Below are positions 1-8,000 of a stretch of 12,753 bases of DNA, in pieces (positions within the stretch are counted from its first letter, which is position 1; each line of letters starts with the position of its first letter). The position numbers and the translations under genes were made by a program. The notes below the pieces were generated by a model, which was not told the DNA's origin, searched no databases, and worked only from the letters and a program-made list of their open reading frames with translations. The stretch comes from an uncultured Brevibacterium sp. GTDB lineage: Bacteria > Actinomycetota > Actinomycetes > Actinomycetales > Brevibacteriaceae. The stretch spans positions 1-12,753 of the forward strand of contig CABTZC010000027.1 in the NCBI GenBank assembly GCA_902489185.1. The letters run 5' to 3'.

Positions 1-1194
1 GGACTCAACAACACGGGGTACTACCAACTCACGGACGGCGGACGGCACTATGTGGACGTCACGGGAACCGGAAATTCGCTCAACCCCGACTCAGACATGG
101 TGATCCGACTGGTTCTGGATAGCATGCGCCACTGGGTTACCAGGTACGGGGTCGACGGTTTTCGGTTCGACCTTGCCAGCACCTTGGGTCGTACACAAGA
201 ACACTTCACACCGAACTCACCGTTCTTCTTCACCGTGCGCCAGGACCCTCTTCTAGCGGGAGTGAAACTCATCGCTGAACCGTGGGATCTGGGGATTGAC
301 GGCTACCAACTGGGCCACTACCCGTACCCGTGGAAGGAATGGAACGACAGCTACCGCGACAAAGTCCGGCGCGCATGGCGAGGCGAAAGCCTGGGAGCCA
401 CCGACATGGGTTCTTGCCTGACCGGCTCAGCAAACCTGTTCGACCATTCGGGTCGCAGCGCAAGCTCCTCGATCAACTTTCTGACCGCCCACGACGGCTT
501 CACCCTCAACGACGTCGTGTCCTATAACGACAAACACAATGAAGCTAACGGTGAAGACAACCGCGACGGGCACAACGAAAACGTCTCCGACAATATGGGA
601 GCAGAAGGCCTCACGGACGACCCGGCCATCAACGAGGCCAGGGAGCGTCGTATCCGCGCAATGCTCACAACCCTGTTCGTATCCCAGGGCGTCCCCATGC
701 TGTTAGCAGGCGACGAACTGCGCAATTCGCAAGGCGGAAACAACAACGCGTACGCGCAAGACAACGAGATCGGGTGGATTGACTGGTCAGAGCGCTCCCA
801 GGTTGAATTCATTGCGCGATTGACCGCGATGCGGGCTCGTCTGCCACTGCTGAGGCAGAGGAAGTTCCTCCACGGCGGAACCCGCGAAGACGGGCTCATT
901 GATATTCAATGGTTCAAAGCCGATGGCCAAACGCCCACAGACGACGACTGGCACGACCCGGAACTCACCGCGCTTGGCGTTGAGATCCGAGGTGTTGCCG
1001 GCCACCGTTCGGGTGAAGAACTGGATGGAAGCGTTTTTCTCATCATGAACGTGGGAGACGAAACGGACGTGGCCCTGCCTCCCCAGACTTCTTGGCACCT
1101 CGAACTAGACTCAGCACATGAGGACGCGCACGGGGACTTCACGGAACACTACGTGGCCCCAGCGCAGTCCGTCATTGTTTTGTCATCCCCATAA
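1..1194 (+). CDS. glgX: Glycogen debranching enzyme GlgX, 3' part (5' end outside window)
   Basis: The frame is open from base 1 to the TAA at 1192-1194, giving the last 397 residues of a GH13 isoamylase-type debranching enzyme. The family hydrolyses alpha-1,6 branches of glycogen or limit dextrin in the cytoplasm. The GH13 catalytic triad is visible: the nucleophile Asp in GVDGFRFDLAS (codon at 169-171), the acid/base Glu in LIAEPWD (277-279), and the transition-state Asp in FLTAHDGF (493-495). The GlgX-type segment NDVVSYNDKHNEANGEDN follows, and later LLAGDELRNSQGGNNNAYAQDNE, which resembles the GlgX GDE..R(T)QQGNNNAYCQDNE block. The N-terminal CBM48 domain must lie upstream of the window. 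The last ~120 residues form the C-terminal beta domain. A lipoprotein gene starts 25 bp downstream with no terminator between, so the two may be co-transcribed. Family assignment is firm. GlgX versus the close relative TreX (trehalose operon) cannot be settled without the upstream neighbours. Confidence 0.95.
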   Translation, partial: GLNNTGYYQLTDGGRHYVDVTGTGNSLNPDSDMVIRLVLDSMRHWVTRYGVDGFRFDLASTLGRTQEHFTPNSPFFFTVRQDPLLAGVKLIAEPWDLGIDGYQLGHYPYPWKEWNDSYRDKVRRAWRGESLGATDMGSCLTGSANLFDHSGRSASSSINFLTAHDGFTLNDVVSYNDKHNEANGEDNRDGHNENVSDNMGAEGLTDDPAINEARERRIRAMLTTLFVSQGVPMLLAGDELRNSQGGNNNAYAQDNEIGWIDWSERSQVEFIARLTAMRARLPLLRQRKFLHGGTREDGLIDIQWFKADGQTPTDDDWHDPELTALGVEIRGVAGHRSGEELDGSVFLIMNVGDETDVALPPQTSWHLELDSAHEDAHGDFTEHYVAPAQSVIVLSSP

Positions 1195-1219
1195 AAACCT
1201 CCCCATAAGAAATAGGAAC

Positions 1220-1789
1220 ATGAACCTCACACCTCACCGCGCTCTCTTCGCTGCCACCGCCTGCCTGACCTTTGCGCTCGCAGGGTGCGGAAGTGATAAC
1301 GAGCAACCTTCGAACCCCAACCCTGCGAAGAAACCGCTTGCCACCTCGGCACCCCCAGCGCCGAAACCCCAAGGCGACAAAGCAGACGCGGAAGCCTACC
1401 GAGGAACCGTCGCCGGAACCGAAGACTCGTATTACTTCAGCAATGCGGACCGCTCATACTCGTGCACCATTGGTAAAACATTTGTAGGGTGCAACTCCAC
1501 AAACCTTCCTGAGAGCGTGCCTGAACTCAAGAATGCATACGGGCAGAAAGAGAAGGCTAACGCTGTTGGGTTTGATTATGGAAAGCCCGCGAAGTTCATT
1601 GCCGCAACCAACCCCACATACACCTACCTGGCAACAGAACACGCACCAGAAGGTGGCCAGGAACTGCCAGCGGGTGTGAAACTCACCGCCCATGACACCA
1701 CGTGCACCGTGACCAACGACGGAGGAGTGTCGTGTACCCACAAAGACCATGGCTTCACCGTGACACCTAAAAAAGCGGACTTGCACTAG
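1220..1789 (+). CDS. Small secreted lipoprotein, function unknown
   Basis: I do not recognise a named family. The ATG at 1220 gives 189 residues and places a signal peptide at the N-terminus: a short basic n-region (HR), a hydrophobic stretch, and lipobox LAGC with lipidated Cys23. An open frame extends back to 1118, inside glgX, but it would bury the signal peptide, so 1220 is chosen; AGGA just upstream (1214-1217) is a weak ribosome binding site. Residues ~28-52 are a Pro/Ala/Lys-rich spacer typical of lipoproteins that stand off the membrane. The folded part has four cysteines, 82 and 91 (SCTIGKTFVGC) and 162 and 172 (TCTVTNDGGVSC), probably two short-range disulfides, followed by HGFTVTPKKADLH at the end. 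This arrangement resembles many uncharacterised actinobacterial secreted proteins. It starts 25 bp after glgX and may share its transcript. It would be exported by Sec and anchored to the outer face of the membrane. Confidence 0.88.
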   Translation: MNLTPHRALFAATACLTFALAGCGSDNEQPSNPNPAKKPLATSAPPAPKPQGDKADAEAYRGTVAGTEDSYYFSNADRSYSCTIGKTFVGCNSTNLPESVPELKNAYGQKEKANAVGFDYGKPAKFIAATNPTYTYLATEHAPEGGQELPAGVKLTAHDTTCTVTNDGGVSCTHKDHGFTVTPKKADLH

Positions 1790-1813
1790 ATGCCGTGAAA
1801 GTACCTCATCGAT

Positions 1814-1819
1814 TAGGCT
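1814..1819 (+). promoter_or_regulatory. Candidate -10 box for the PPK2 gene
   Basis: TAGGCT fits the actinobacterial TANNNT -10 pattern and would start transcription near 1826, leaving a short leader of about 18 nt that includes the AAAGGAG site. No convincing -35 hexamer lies 16-19 bp upstream. This is pattern matching only. Confidence 0.3.
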
Positions 1820-1843
1820 GAAGCTATAGGGCAAAGGAGAGTC

Positions 1844-2746
1844 ATGCACCCACATCAGAAAGAAAATCTGCGCGAATACATCGACAAACTCCGTACCGAA
1901 GGCTATACCGTGGTCAACGGGCACACGCCCGACCCTGACCTCATCGATCCGGGCGGACGCGCTGTTGAAACATGGCGCGAAGGTTACCCGTACGACACAT
2001 TGATGACTCGTTCAGAGTACGAACAGGAGAAGTACAAACTCCAGATCGAACTCTTGAAGTTTCAGTACTACGGGCAAGACAACGGTCTTCGCCACGTCCT
2101 GGTGTTTGAAGGGCGCGACGCAGCAGGTAAGGGTGGAACCATCAAACGGTTCACAGAGCACCTCAACCCGCGTGCAGCTCGTGTTGTTGCACTCAACAAG
2201 CCCACCGAACAGGAGATGGGCCAGTGGTACTTCCAGCGTTACGTCAAGCACCTGCCCACACGCGGCGAAATCGTGATGTTCGACCGTTCGTGGTACAACC
2301 GCGCCAACGTTGAACGCGTCATGGGCTTTTGCACCGACAGCCAGTACGAAGAATTCATGGTGCAGGCGCCACTGTTTGAAAAGATGCTGGTGGAGTCCGG
2401 AATTCATCTCACCAAATTCTGGTTCTCGGTGACCGAACACGAACAGCGCACACGCTTCGCGATCCGTCAGATCGACCCTGTTCGCCAATGGAAGCTGTCA
2501 CCCATGGACCTCGAATCCCTGGGCCGTTGGGACGACTACACGGAGGCGAAAGAGCAGACATTCTTGCGCACGGACACCGACCACGCCCCGTGGATCACGG
2601 TGAAATCCAACGACAAGAAACGCGCTCGCCTCAACGCCATGCGCTACTTCCTCAACTCGGTGGATTACGAAGGCAAAGACACCTCAGTGGTGTACCCGCC
2701 CGACCCGAAGATCGTTATTCGCGGCCGCGACGCAGTAGGCGACTAA
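1844..2746 (+). CDS. ppk2: Polyphosphate kinase 2 (PPK2 family)
   Basis: The 300-residue protein has the PPK2 signature. The Walker A segment is EGRDAAGKGG (residues ~89-98), followed by TIKRFTEHLNPR. The Walker B and catalytic segment is MFDRSWYNRANVERVMGFC (~145-163). The lid region is FAIRQIDPVRQWKLSPMD (~205-222), then WDDYTEAKEQ. PPK2 enzymes transfer phosphate between polyphosphate and nucleotides, often in the direction of NTP or NDP synthesis. A single-domain ~300-residue protein fits the common class I PPK2 rather than the two-domain form, but nucleotide preference cannot be read from sequence. The ATG at 1844 is fixed by AAAGGAG at 1833-1839 with ideal spacing. It follows the lipoprotein by 54 bp but probably has its own promoter. 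A strong hairpin begins 10 bp after the stop. With glgX nearby, the region is rich in storage-polymer enzymes, though this need not mean co-regulation. Confidence 0.96.
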   Translation: MHPHQKENLREYIDKLRTEGYTVVNGHTPDPDLIDPGGRAVETWREGYPYDTLMTRSEYEQEKYKLQIELLKFQYYGQDNGLRHVLVFEGRDAAGKGGTIKRFTEHLNPRAARVVALNKPTEQEMGQWYFQRYVKHLPTRGEIVMFDRSWYNRANVERVMGFCTDSQYEEFMVQAPLFEKMLVESGIHLTKFWFSVTEHEQRTRFAIRQIDPVRQWKLSPMDLESLGRWDDYTEAKEQTFLRTDTDHAPWITVKSNDKKRARLNAMRYFLNSVDYEGKDTSVVYPPDPKIVIRGRDAVGD

Positions 2747-2756
2747 GGAGCTACGT

Positions 2757-2793
2757 GTAAGGCCCTCAGAGCTTAATGCTCTGAGGGCCTTAC
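2757..2793. terminator. Perfect 16-bp inverted repeat between convergent genes (likely bidirectional terminator)
   Basis: The arms at 2757-2772 and 2778-2793 are exact reverse complements, with a five-base TTAAT loop. The hairpin sits 10 bp after the PPK2 stop and 58 bp from the stop of the leftward DUF1461 gene, so it can serve both. There is no run of T on either strand after the stem, so it is not a classical intrinsic terminator; long stems without a U tract are common behind actinobacterial genes. Confidence 0.75.
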
Positions 2794-2851
2794 AACATTC
2801 AGTGGCTACCTCTAAAGACGTAGGGCCTTAAGGGCGCGAGACTCTAAACAC

Positions 2852-3913
2852 TCATGCCTTCTTCGCGGCCTCTCGTGCCTGCTTGCGCTTCTTGTGCCCA
2901 ATGCGACTGATCGCAATCAGCAGGATCGAAATCAATACCACGAAACCAGCGACAAAGACACCCGCATCAATCCAGAACTGTGGCGGGAACAGGCGAATGA
3001 GCGAGTCGTCTAGGTAGAACTGCCACGTGCCTGAAGAGAAGAACATGTCGTGGAACCCGGTGAAGAACTGGTCCCAACCCAAAAGCGCCACGACCGTGAG
3101 CACCGCGAACAGAACCAGAGTGACAATCCCAGACCAACGCATCGCATGGTGGAGTCCCGGTCCGTACTTGCGACCCAGGTACACGGCTGAAATCAGCGAC
3201 AAGATCATGCCCGCGATCGCAATGAAAAACAGGAGCGTGACCAAGCCCTTGACATCGGACATGTGGGCTATTTCGCCGTCGGTAAAGACGGGCTTGCCGT
3301 CGGGGAACACCACATCTGCCAGGTATCGTGACGAGTCGCCATTGAACAAGTAGTCCGTCACGTAGGACGCATAGTGAAGGCGGTCTTCTGAGTGGAAGCC
3401 GTATGCGTCTTTCGGAAACCACGGGCTAATGAAATATTCAAACCGCAGAAACAGGCCACTTGACGCGATCTTGATAGCAAGCGCTACAAGCATGAACGGC
3501 ATTGATACAACAATGATCGCTGTCGCAATAAAATCGAGGAACCCAAAGCGGTGATAAAAGCTGGGCTTTGGTGCCGAGGCGGTTGCAGGTGCGGAAGAGC
3601 CGCCAGCAGGTGCCGGTGCGGGCATGATTCGAGTGGGTTCGTCGCGGTCGATCGAGCGCGACGAAGAATGCTGGCGTTTGACCGACGTTTCCCTGGTTTT
3701 AGCGAGTTCCTTGGTGTCGGTGGAGTCCTTGGTGACCTGCGAGGTGTCCTTCGCTGTGGACGCATCCGTGGTGTCCGAAGACTTCTTGGCAGGCCCGTCG
3801 GAAAGGAGAGCCCATTCTTCGTCGCTGAGCATGCTGGGTTTTTCCGGTGTGCTCTCGCGAGGGAATGCGTCGAACTGCGCAGTCGCTTCCGGGTCGTCGT
3901 CCGTTGCGTTCAT
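2852..3913 (-). CDS. DUF1461/TIGR01906 integral membrane protein, Lit-like (possible lipoprotein intramolecular transacylase)
   Basis: Taking the ATG at 3913 gives 353 residues; the frame stays open to a GTG at 4000 (382 residues). No start has a good ribosome binding site, so the start is unresolved. From the ATG, residues 1-~120 are hydrophilic, rich in Ser/Thr/Asp/Lys and then Pro/Ala, and probably disordered and cytoplasmic. Four membrane helices follow at ~125-150, 224-246, 260-280 and 314-336. The external loop between helices 1 and 2 carries the family pattern YGFHSEDRLHYASYVTDYL and DGEIAHMSDVKGL (His217). The loop between helices 3 and 4 carries FHDMFFSSGTW (His288) and RLFPPQFW. DUF1461 includes the Firmicute enzyme Lit, which moves an acyl chain within a diacylglyceryl lipoprotein to make the lyso form and uses conserved histidines. 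Family membership is well supported; Lit activity here is inference. The core is of Lit size, and the long N-terminal tail is an addition. It lies 35-122 bp downstream of the AEC transporter gene on the same strand. Confidence 0.85.
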   Translation of the reverse strand: MNATDDDPEATAQFDAFPRESTPEKPSMLSDEEWALLSDGPAKKSSDTTDASTAKDTSQVTKDSTDTKELAKTRETSVKRQHSSSRSIDRDEPTRIMPAPAPAGGSSAPATASAPKPSFYHRFGFLDFIATAIIVVSMPFMLVALAIKIASSGLFLRFEYFISPWFPKDAYGFHSEDRLHYASYVTDYLFNGDSSRYLADVVFPDGKPVFTDGEIAHMSDVKGLVTLLFFIAIAGMILSLISAVYLGRKYGPGLHHAMRWSGIVTLVLFAVLTVVALLGWDQFFTGFHDMFFSSGTWQFYLDDSLIRLFPPQFWIDAGVFVAGFVVLISILLIAISRIGHKKRKQAREAAKKA

Positions 3914-4035
3914 CCGTCGCGACACGAGGTCATCAGAGTTCTTGTCAGTAGCCACACACCTATTGTTCGTGCTTTTGCCCGGGCGTTGGGGGATCGACAC
4001 ACCTTTTAGAGCCGGTGGCGAGCAGGGTCACACGC

Positions 4036-4953
4036 TTAGGCCAACAGCATTGTCACAATGACAACCGCCGGAATCGACAGCAACGTGGTGATGAAAACGA
4101 CGTCACGGGTGACCACCTCGGACTGACGGTATTTAAGCGCGTTGATGTACACGTTCTGTGCGGTAGGAAGCGTGGACGTCACTACGATCGCTAAGAGTTC
4201 ATGGCCGGTGTATCCCAACAGTGGGCCACCAATCAGCCACGCCACGAACGGATGCACGACAAGTTTGAGAACCGTCATAACGGTCAACTGCGTGCGCGTA
4301 CCCGGTTGAGGTAACGTCCACCCGTCCTTAAGCGAAATTCCAAAAGCCATGAGGGTCAGCGGAACAGACGTCGCCCCCAGCATCGCGATCGGATCAGCCA
4401 CAACACTGGGCAGCTTAAGCCCAGTGACAGACGCGAGTAACCCCGCAACTGACCCAATCAGAATGGGGTTAGTGAACACGCGAATGACCGGTCGCCACCA
4501 TTCGGCTCCCACGGTTCGAGTCGCATCCAGAATCGCAAAACCAATAGGGGCCAACACAATGATTTGGAACAACAAGACCGGCGGGATCGCGTTCAAACTG
4601 CCCAGCACGTACGTGGCAATGGGGATCCCCAAGTTCCCAATGTTGACGTACGACACCGACCAACCAGCCACGGTCGCCTCTCCCAAAGAACGACCTCGGG
4701 CACGGGTAAACACGAACATCACCACCGCCATGAGCAGGGCGGACCCGGCCGTGGCAAACAGCGCAGGAGTAAACACCTGCGACACTGGGGTAGACGCAAT
4801 CGTGGTGAACATGAGAGCTGGCGTTCCCACAAAAAACACGGTGTTCGCCAGCACTTGCTGACCGTGCGACCCCAAGACACCCGAACGCCCCAAGAGGAAA
4901 CCGGCCAAAATAATACAACCGATGACCCCGAATCCTTCGAGCGCTCCCAGCAT
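4036..4953 (-). CDS. AEC (auxin efflux carrier) family transporter
   Basis: The 305-residue protein is almost entirely hydrophobic, with about ten membrane helices in two five-helix halves, as in the AEC family of BART-superfamily transporters. The family landmarks are VNIGNLGIPI (~103-112), the mid-protein FTNPILIGSVAGLL (~160-172), and STLPTAQNVYINA (~260-272). Bacterial members move organic acids such as malate or malonate, or other small anions; the substrate cannot be told here. The ATG at 4953 is set by AGGAGGG (4966-4960, minus strand) six bases upstream. A -10-like TAACCT (4980-4975, minus strand) would give a short leader. The gene diverges from hrpA across 81 bp, and the DUF1461 gene lies directly downstream on the same strand, so the two may form a transcription unit. 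Family assignment is firm; the role is open. Confidence 0.93.
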   Translation of the reverse strand: MLGALEGFGVIGCIILAGFLLGRSGVLGSHGQQVLANTVFFVGTPALMFTTIASTPVSQVFTPALFATAGSALLMAVVMFVFTRARGRSLGEATVAGWSVSYVNIGNLGIPIATYVLGSLNAIPPVLLFQIIVLAPIGFAILDATRTVGAEWWRPVIRVFTNPILIGSVAGLLASVTGLKLPSVVADPIAMLGATSVPLTLMAFGISLKDGWTLPQPGTRTQLTVMTVLKLVVHPFVAWLIGGPLLGYTGHELLAIVVTSTLPTAQNVYINALKYRQSEVVTRDVVFITTLLSIPAVVIVTMLLA

Positions 4954-4974
4954 CGTTCTCCCTCCTGCCCACCT

Positions 4975-4980
4975 AGGTTA
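4975..4980 (-). promoter_or_regulatory. Candidate -10 box for the AEC transporter gene
   Basis: On the minus strand this reads TAACCT, a TANNNT match. It would start transcription near 4968, about 15 nt before the ATG and just ahead of the AGGAGGG ribosome binding site. No clear -35 hexamer is seen. Confidence 0.35.
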
Positions 4981-5019
4981 CGGGGTCATCCACGTCTCAT
5001 GTTTCGAATGTCCACACGG

Positions 5020-5025
5020 TAGCCT
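5020..5025 (+). promoter_or_regulatory. Candidate -10 box for hrpA, near-leaderless start
   Basis: TAGCCT fits the TANNNT pattern and ends nine bases before the hrpA ATG at 5035. The expected transcript start is at 5032-5035, leaving almost no leader. The nine intervening bases contain no purine-rich ribosome binding site, consistent with leaderless or near-leaderless translation. No convincing -35 is seen. Confidence 0.45.
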
Positions 5026-5034
5026 AGAGACGCA

Positions 5035-8000
5035 ATGAACACACCTGGGAAGCGTCGCGGTAGGCGACGAGGAAAAGCACACGCGCAAAACAACCACGCT
5101 CTGGTACAGAAACGAATCGAAGCGCGCAAAGCCGTTGACCCCATATTCCACTACCCGGAAGAACTGCCGGTCAGTGCCGCCCGAGGTGAAATCGACCAAG
5201 CGCTCAAAGACCACCAAGTGGTCGTGGTTGCCGGGGAAACCGGCTCCGGAAAGACCACCCAGTTGCCCAAACTGTGCATGGAACTGGGATACGGGATCAA
5301 CGGGATGATCGGCCACACGCAGCCACGCCGAATCGCCGCCCGATCTGTCGCCACCAGGATCGCGGAAGAAACCGGGATCGAACTGGGTGAAGGCGTGGGA
5401 TACCAAGTGCGCTTCACTGCCCACACGGATGACTCCACCCGGTTGAAAGTCATGACCGACGGGATCCTGCTCGCGGAACTCCAGCACGACAAGTATCTGC
5501 GCGCCTATGACGTCATCATCATCGACGAAGCCCACGAACGTAGCCTCAACATCGACTTCCTTTTAGGGTTCTTAGCCCGGCTGTTACCCAAACGCCCCGA
5601 TCTCAAGGTGATTATCACCTCGGCCACGATTGACCCTGAATCCTTCTCCCAGCACTTCGCAGACGCCCCCATTGTGAGCGTGTCCGGTCGCACATACCCG
5701 GTCGAAATGCGGTACCGGCCACTCGACGGTGCGGGAAGCGACGACGACACCGACGGCCCCGGCTCGGACGGCACCTACGACACGGGAACGGCCAACCAGA
5801 CCGACGGGATCCTCGAAGCCGTTGACGAACTGTCCCGCGAAGAACCCGGCGACATTCTGGTGTTCCTGTCCGGCGAACGAGAAATCCGCGACACCGCCGA
5901 TGCGCTCAGCGGCCACTTACGCACGAAGGGCGCGCGGTACAGCCAGTGGGAGATCGTGCCGCTGTTTGGCCGGCTGTCAGCTTCCGAACAACAACGCGTG
6001 TTCGCTCCTCACAATTCCACGCGCGTGGTCCTTGCCACCAACGTGGCAGAAACCTCGCTCACCGTACCCGGCATCAAATACGTCATCGACGCCGGAACGG
6101 CGCGCATTTCGCGGTATTCCAACCGCACAAAAGTCCAACGTCTCCCCATCGAACGCATCTCACAAGCCTCGGCCCGCCAGCGTGCTGGACGCGCCGGACG
6201 AACCAGCCCCGGAATCTGCATTCGCCTCTACAGTGAAGAAGATTTCAGCACCCGTCCGGAGTACACCGACCCCGAAATCCTGCGTACTCACCTGGCCAGC
6301 GTTGTCCTCCAAATGCTCACACTAGGGCTGGTGCAGAGCGAAAACGACATCCTGTCCTTCCCGTTCCTCACCCCACCAGATTCCGCAGCCGTGCGTTCCG
6401 GTGCCGCGCTGCTTTCTGAACTGGGTGCGATTAGGAAAGACAATGGTCGGTTGCGCCTGACCAAACTGGGGCGCGCTCTGGGTGCTCTCCCCATTGACCC
6501 GCGGATGGCGCGCATTGTGATGGCCGGCGTGGAATACGGGGTTGCCGCCGAGGTCGTTGTCATTGTGGCGGCCCTGTCCCTGCAGGACCCGCGCGAACGC
6601 CCCACCGAGATGCGAGCGCAAGCAGATGAAAAACACTCCCGGTTTGCCCGGCCCGCATCCGACTTTATGAGCTACATCGCGCTGTGGAACTACGTGCACG
6701 AACAGTCCCAGAAACTTTCCACCTCCAAGTTGCGCAAGCTGTGCAAGGACGAATTCATTAACTTCGTGCGAGTGCGCGAATGGATGGATCTGGTCACTCA
6801 GCTGTGTACCATGCTTAAAACTGCTGGTCATCCCATTGAGAAGCCCGGTGGGGGATTGGGCACAGGCGATCAAGACCCCGCGATCCACACGGCCCTTTTG
6901 ACCGGGTTGTTGTCCTCGATCGGGGCCAAGACCCACAACTCACCTGACTACTTGGGTGCTCGCGGAACCCGGTTCAGGATCTTCCCCGGATCGGGGCTGT
7001 TTAAAACCAAACCGGATTTGGTGGTAGCTGCCGAGCTCGTTGAGACCTCACGCCTGTGGGCGCGCACGGTGGCGAAAATCGACCCCGACTGGGTGATCAA
7101 AGCGGCCGGCCCTCTCATCCGTCACCAGTACTCCGAACCGCACTGGTCAACCAAAAAAGGCCAAGCGTTCGTGTACGACCACACGAGTCTGTACGGGGTC
7201 GCGCTGACCTCGGATACCCGGGTAGGGTACGCGCGCATCAACCCGGCTGAAGCCCGTGACATGTTTATTCGCCACGCCCTCATTGATGGGGAGTGGAACG
7301 AAGATCACGCATTTGTGCGCCACAACGAAAAAGCGCTCCGAACCGCCCACCAACTGGCCGACCGTATGCGCGACAACCGGTTGCGCGCAGATGACGAACT
7401 TCTCTTCGAGTTCTACGACCAGGCACTGCCTGCAAAAGTGACGTCCGCGCCGTCGTTTAATTCGTGGTGGAAAAAAGCCCGCCAAGCCAACCCCGTCGCA
7501 CTCAACATCGACCCGGATGCTTTGGTAGCCGGGAACACGCTTGAAGCGCGGGAAACTGCCGCTGCTGCGTTCCCACTCGAGTGGAAACTGCGCGGTCTGC
7601 CCGAAAACGTCAAACCCAACGCCAAACTGCGCTACACATATGACCCAGGTTCCGACAGCGACGGTGTCACGATCCACCTCAACGAACAGCAAGCCACCCA
7701 CGCCGATCCTGCACAATTCACGTGGCAAGTGCCCGGGTTGCGCTTAGAACTCATCACCGCGCTCATCCGCGCGCTCCCTAAAGCAAAGCGCAAATACTTT
7801 GTGCCCGCCCCCAATGTGGCGCGTGAACTCAACCAACAGCTCGAACCCTATGAAGGCACACTCGAAGACGCGGTAGCGCAAGCGCTCACCGCGCGCGCCG
7901 GCGGAGGAGAACTCACCGACCTCATGCCCATCGACGTCCACGCTCAGGACTTCGACACCGAACGCATCCCACCACACTTGCGGATGCGCATCATCGTCCA

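Noticed and set aside
1187..1208. Direct repeat CCCCATAA at the end of glgX and after it
   Set aside because: Eight bases, once repeated, in a short gap; it is likely chance or minor slippage and has no associated structure.
1118..1219. In-frame extension of the lipoprotein upstream into glgX
   Set aside because: It would add 34 basic residues ahead of the signal peptide and hide the lipobox; the ATG at 1220 gives a normal lipoprotein N-terminus.
2012..2488. 158-residue open frame on the minus strand inside PPK2
   Set aside because: It is fully antisense to a firmly identified gene, has no recognisable domain, and is explained by the codon bias of the real gene.
3551..4061. Plus-strand open frames opposite the N-terminal part of the DUF1461 gene
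   Set aside because: The sequences are low-complexity Arg/Cys/Ser-rich, as expected for the reverse of a Ser/Thr/Asp-rich tail; the minus-strand frame continues into a recognised membrane domain.
4986..5015. Possible SOS-type operator around TTCGAA in the AEC-hrpA gap
   Set aside because: Only the central TTCGAA is symmetric; the flanks do not match the actinobacterial LexA box.
7147..7728. 193-residue open frame on the minus strand inside hrpA
   Set aside because: It is a shadow frame of hrpA with no start signals and no family resemblance.
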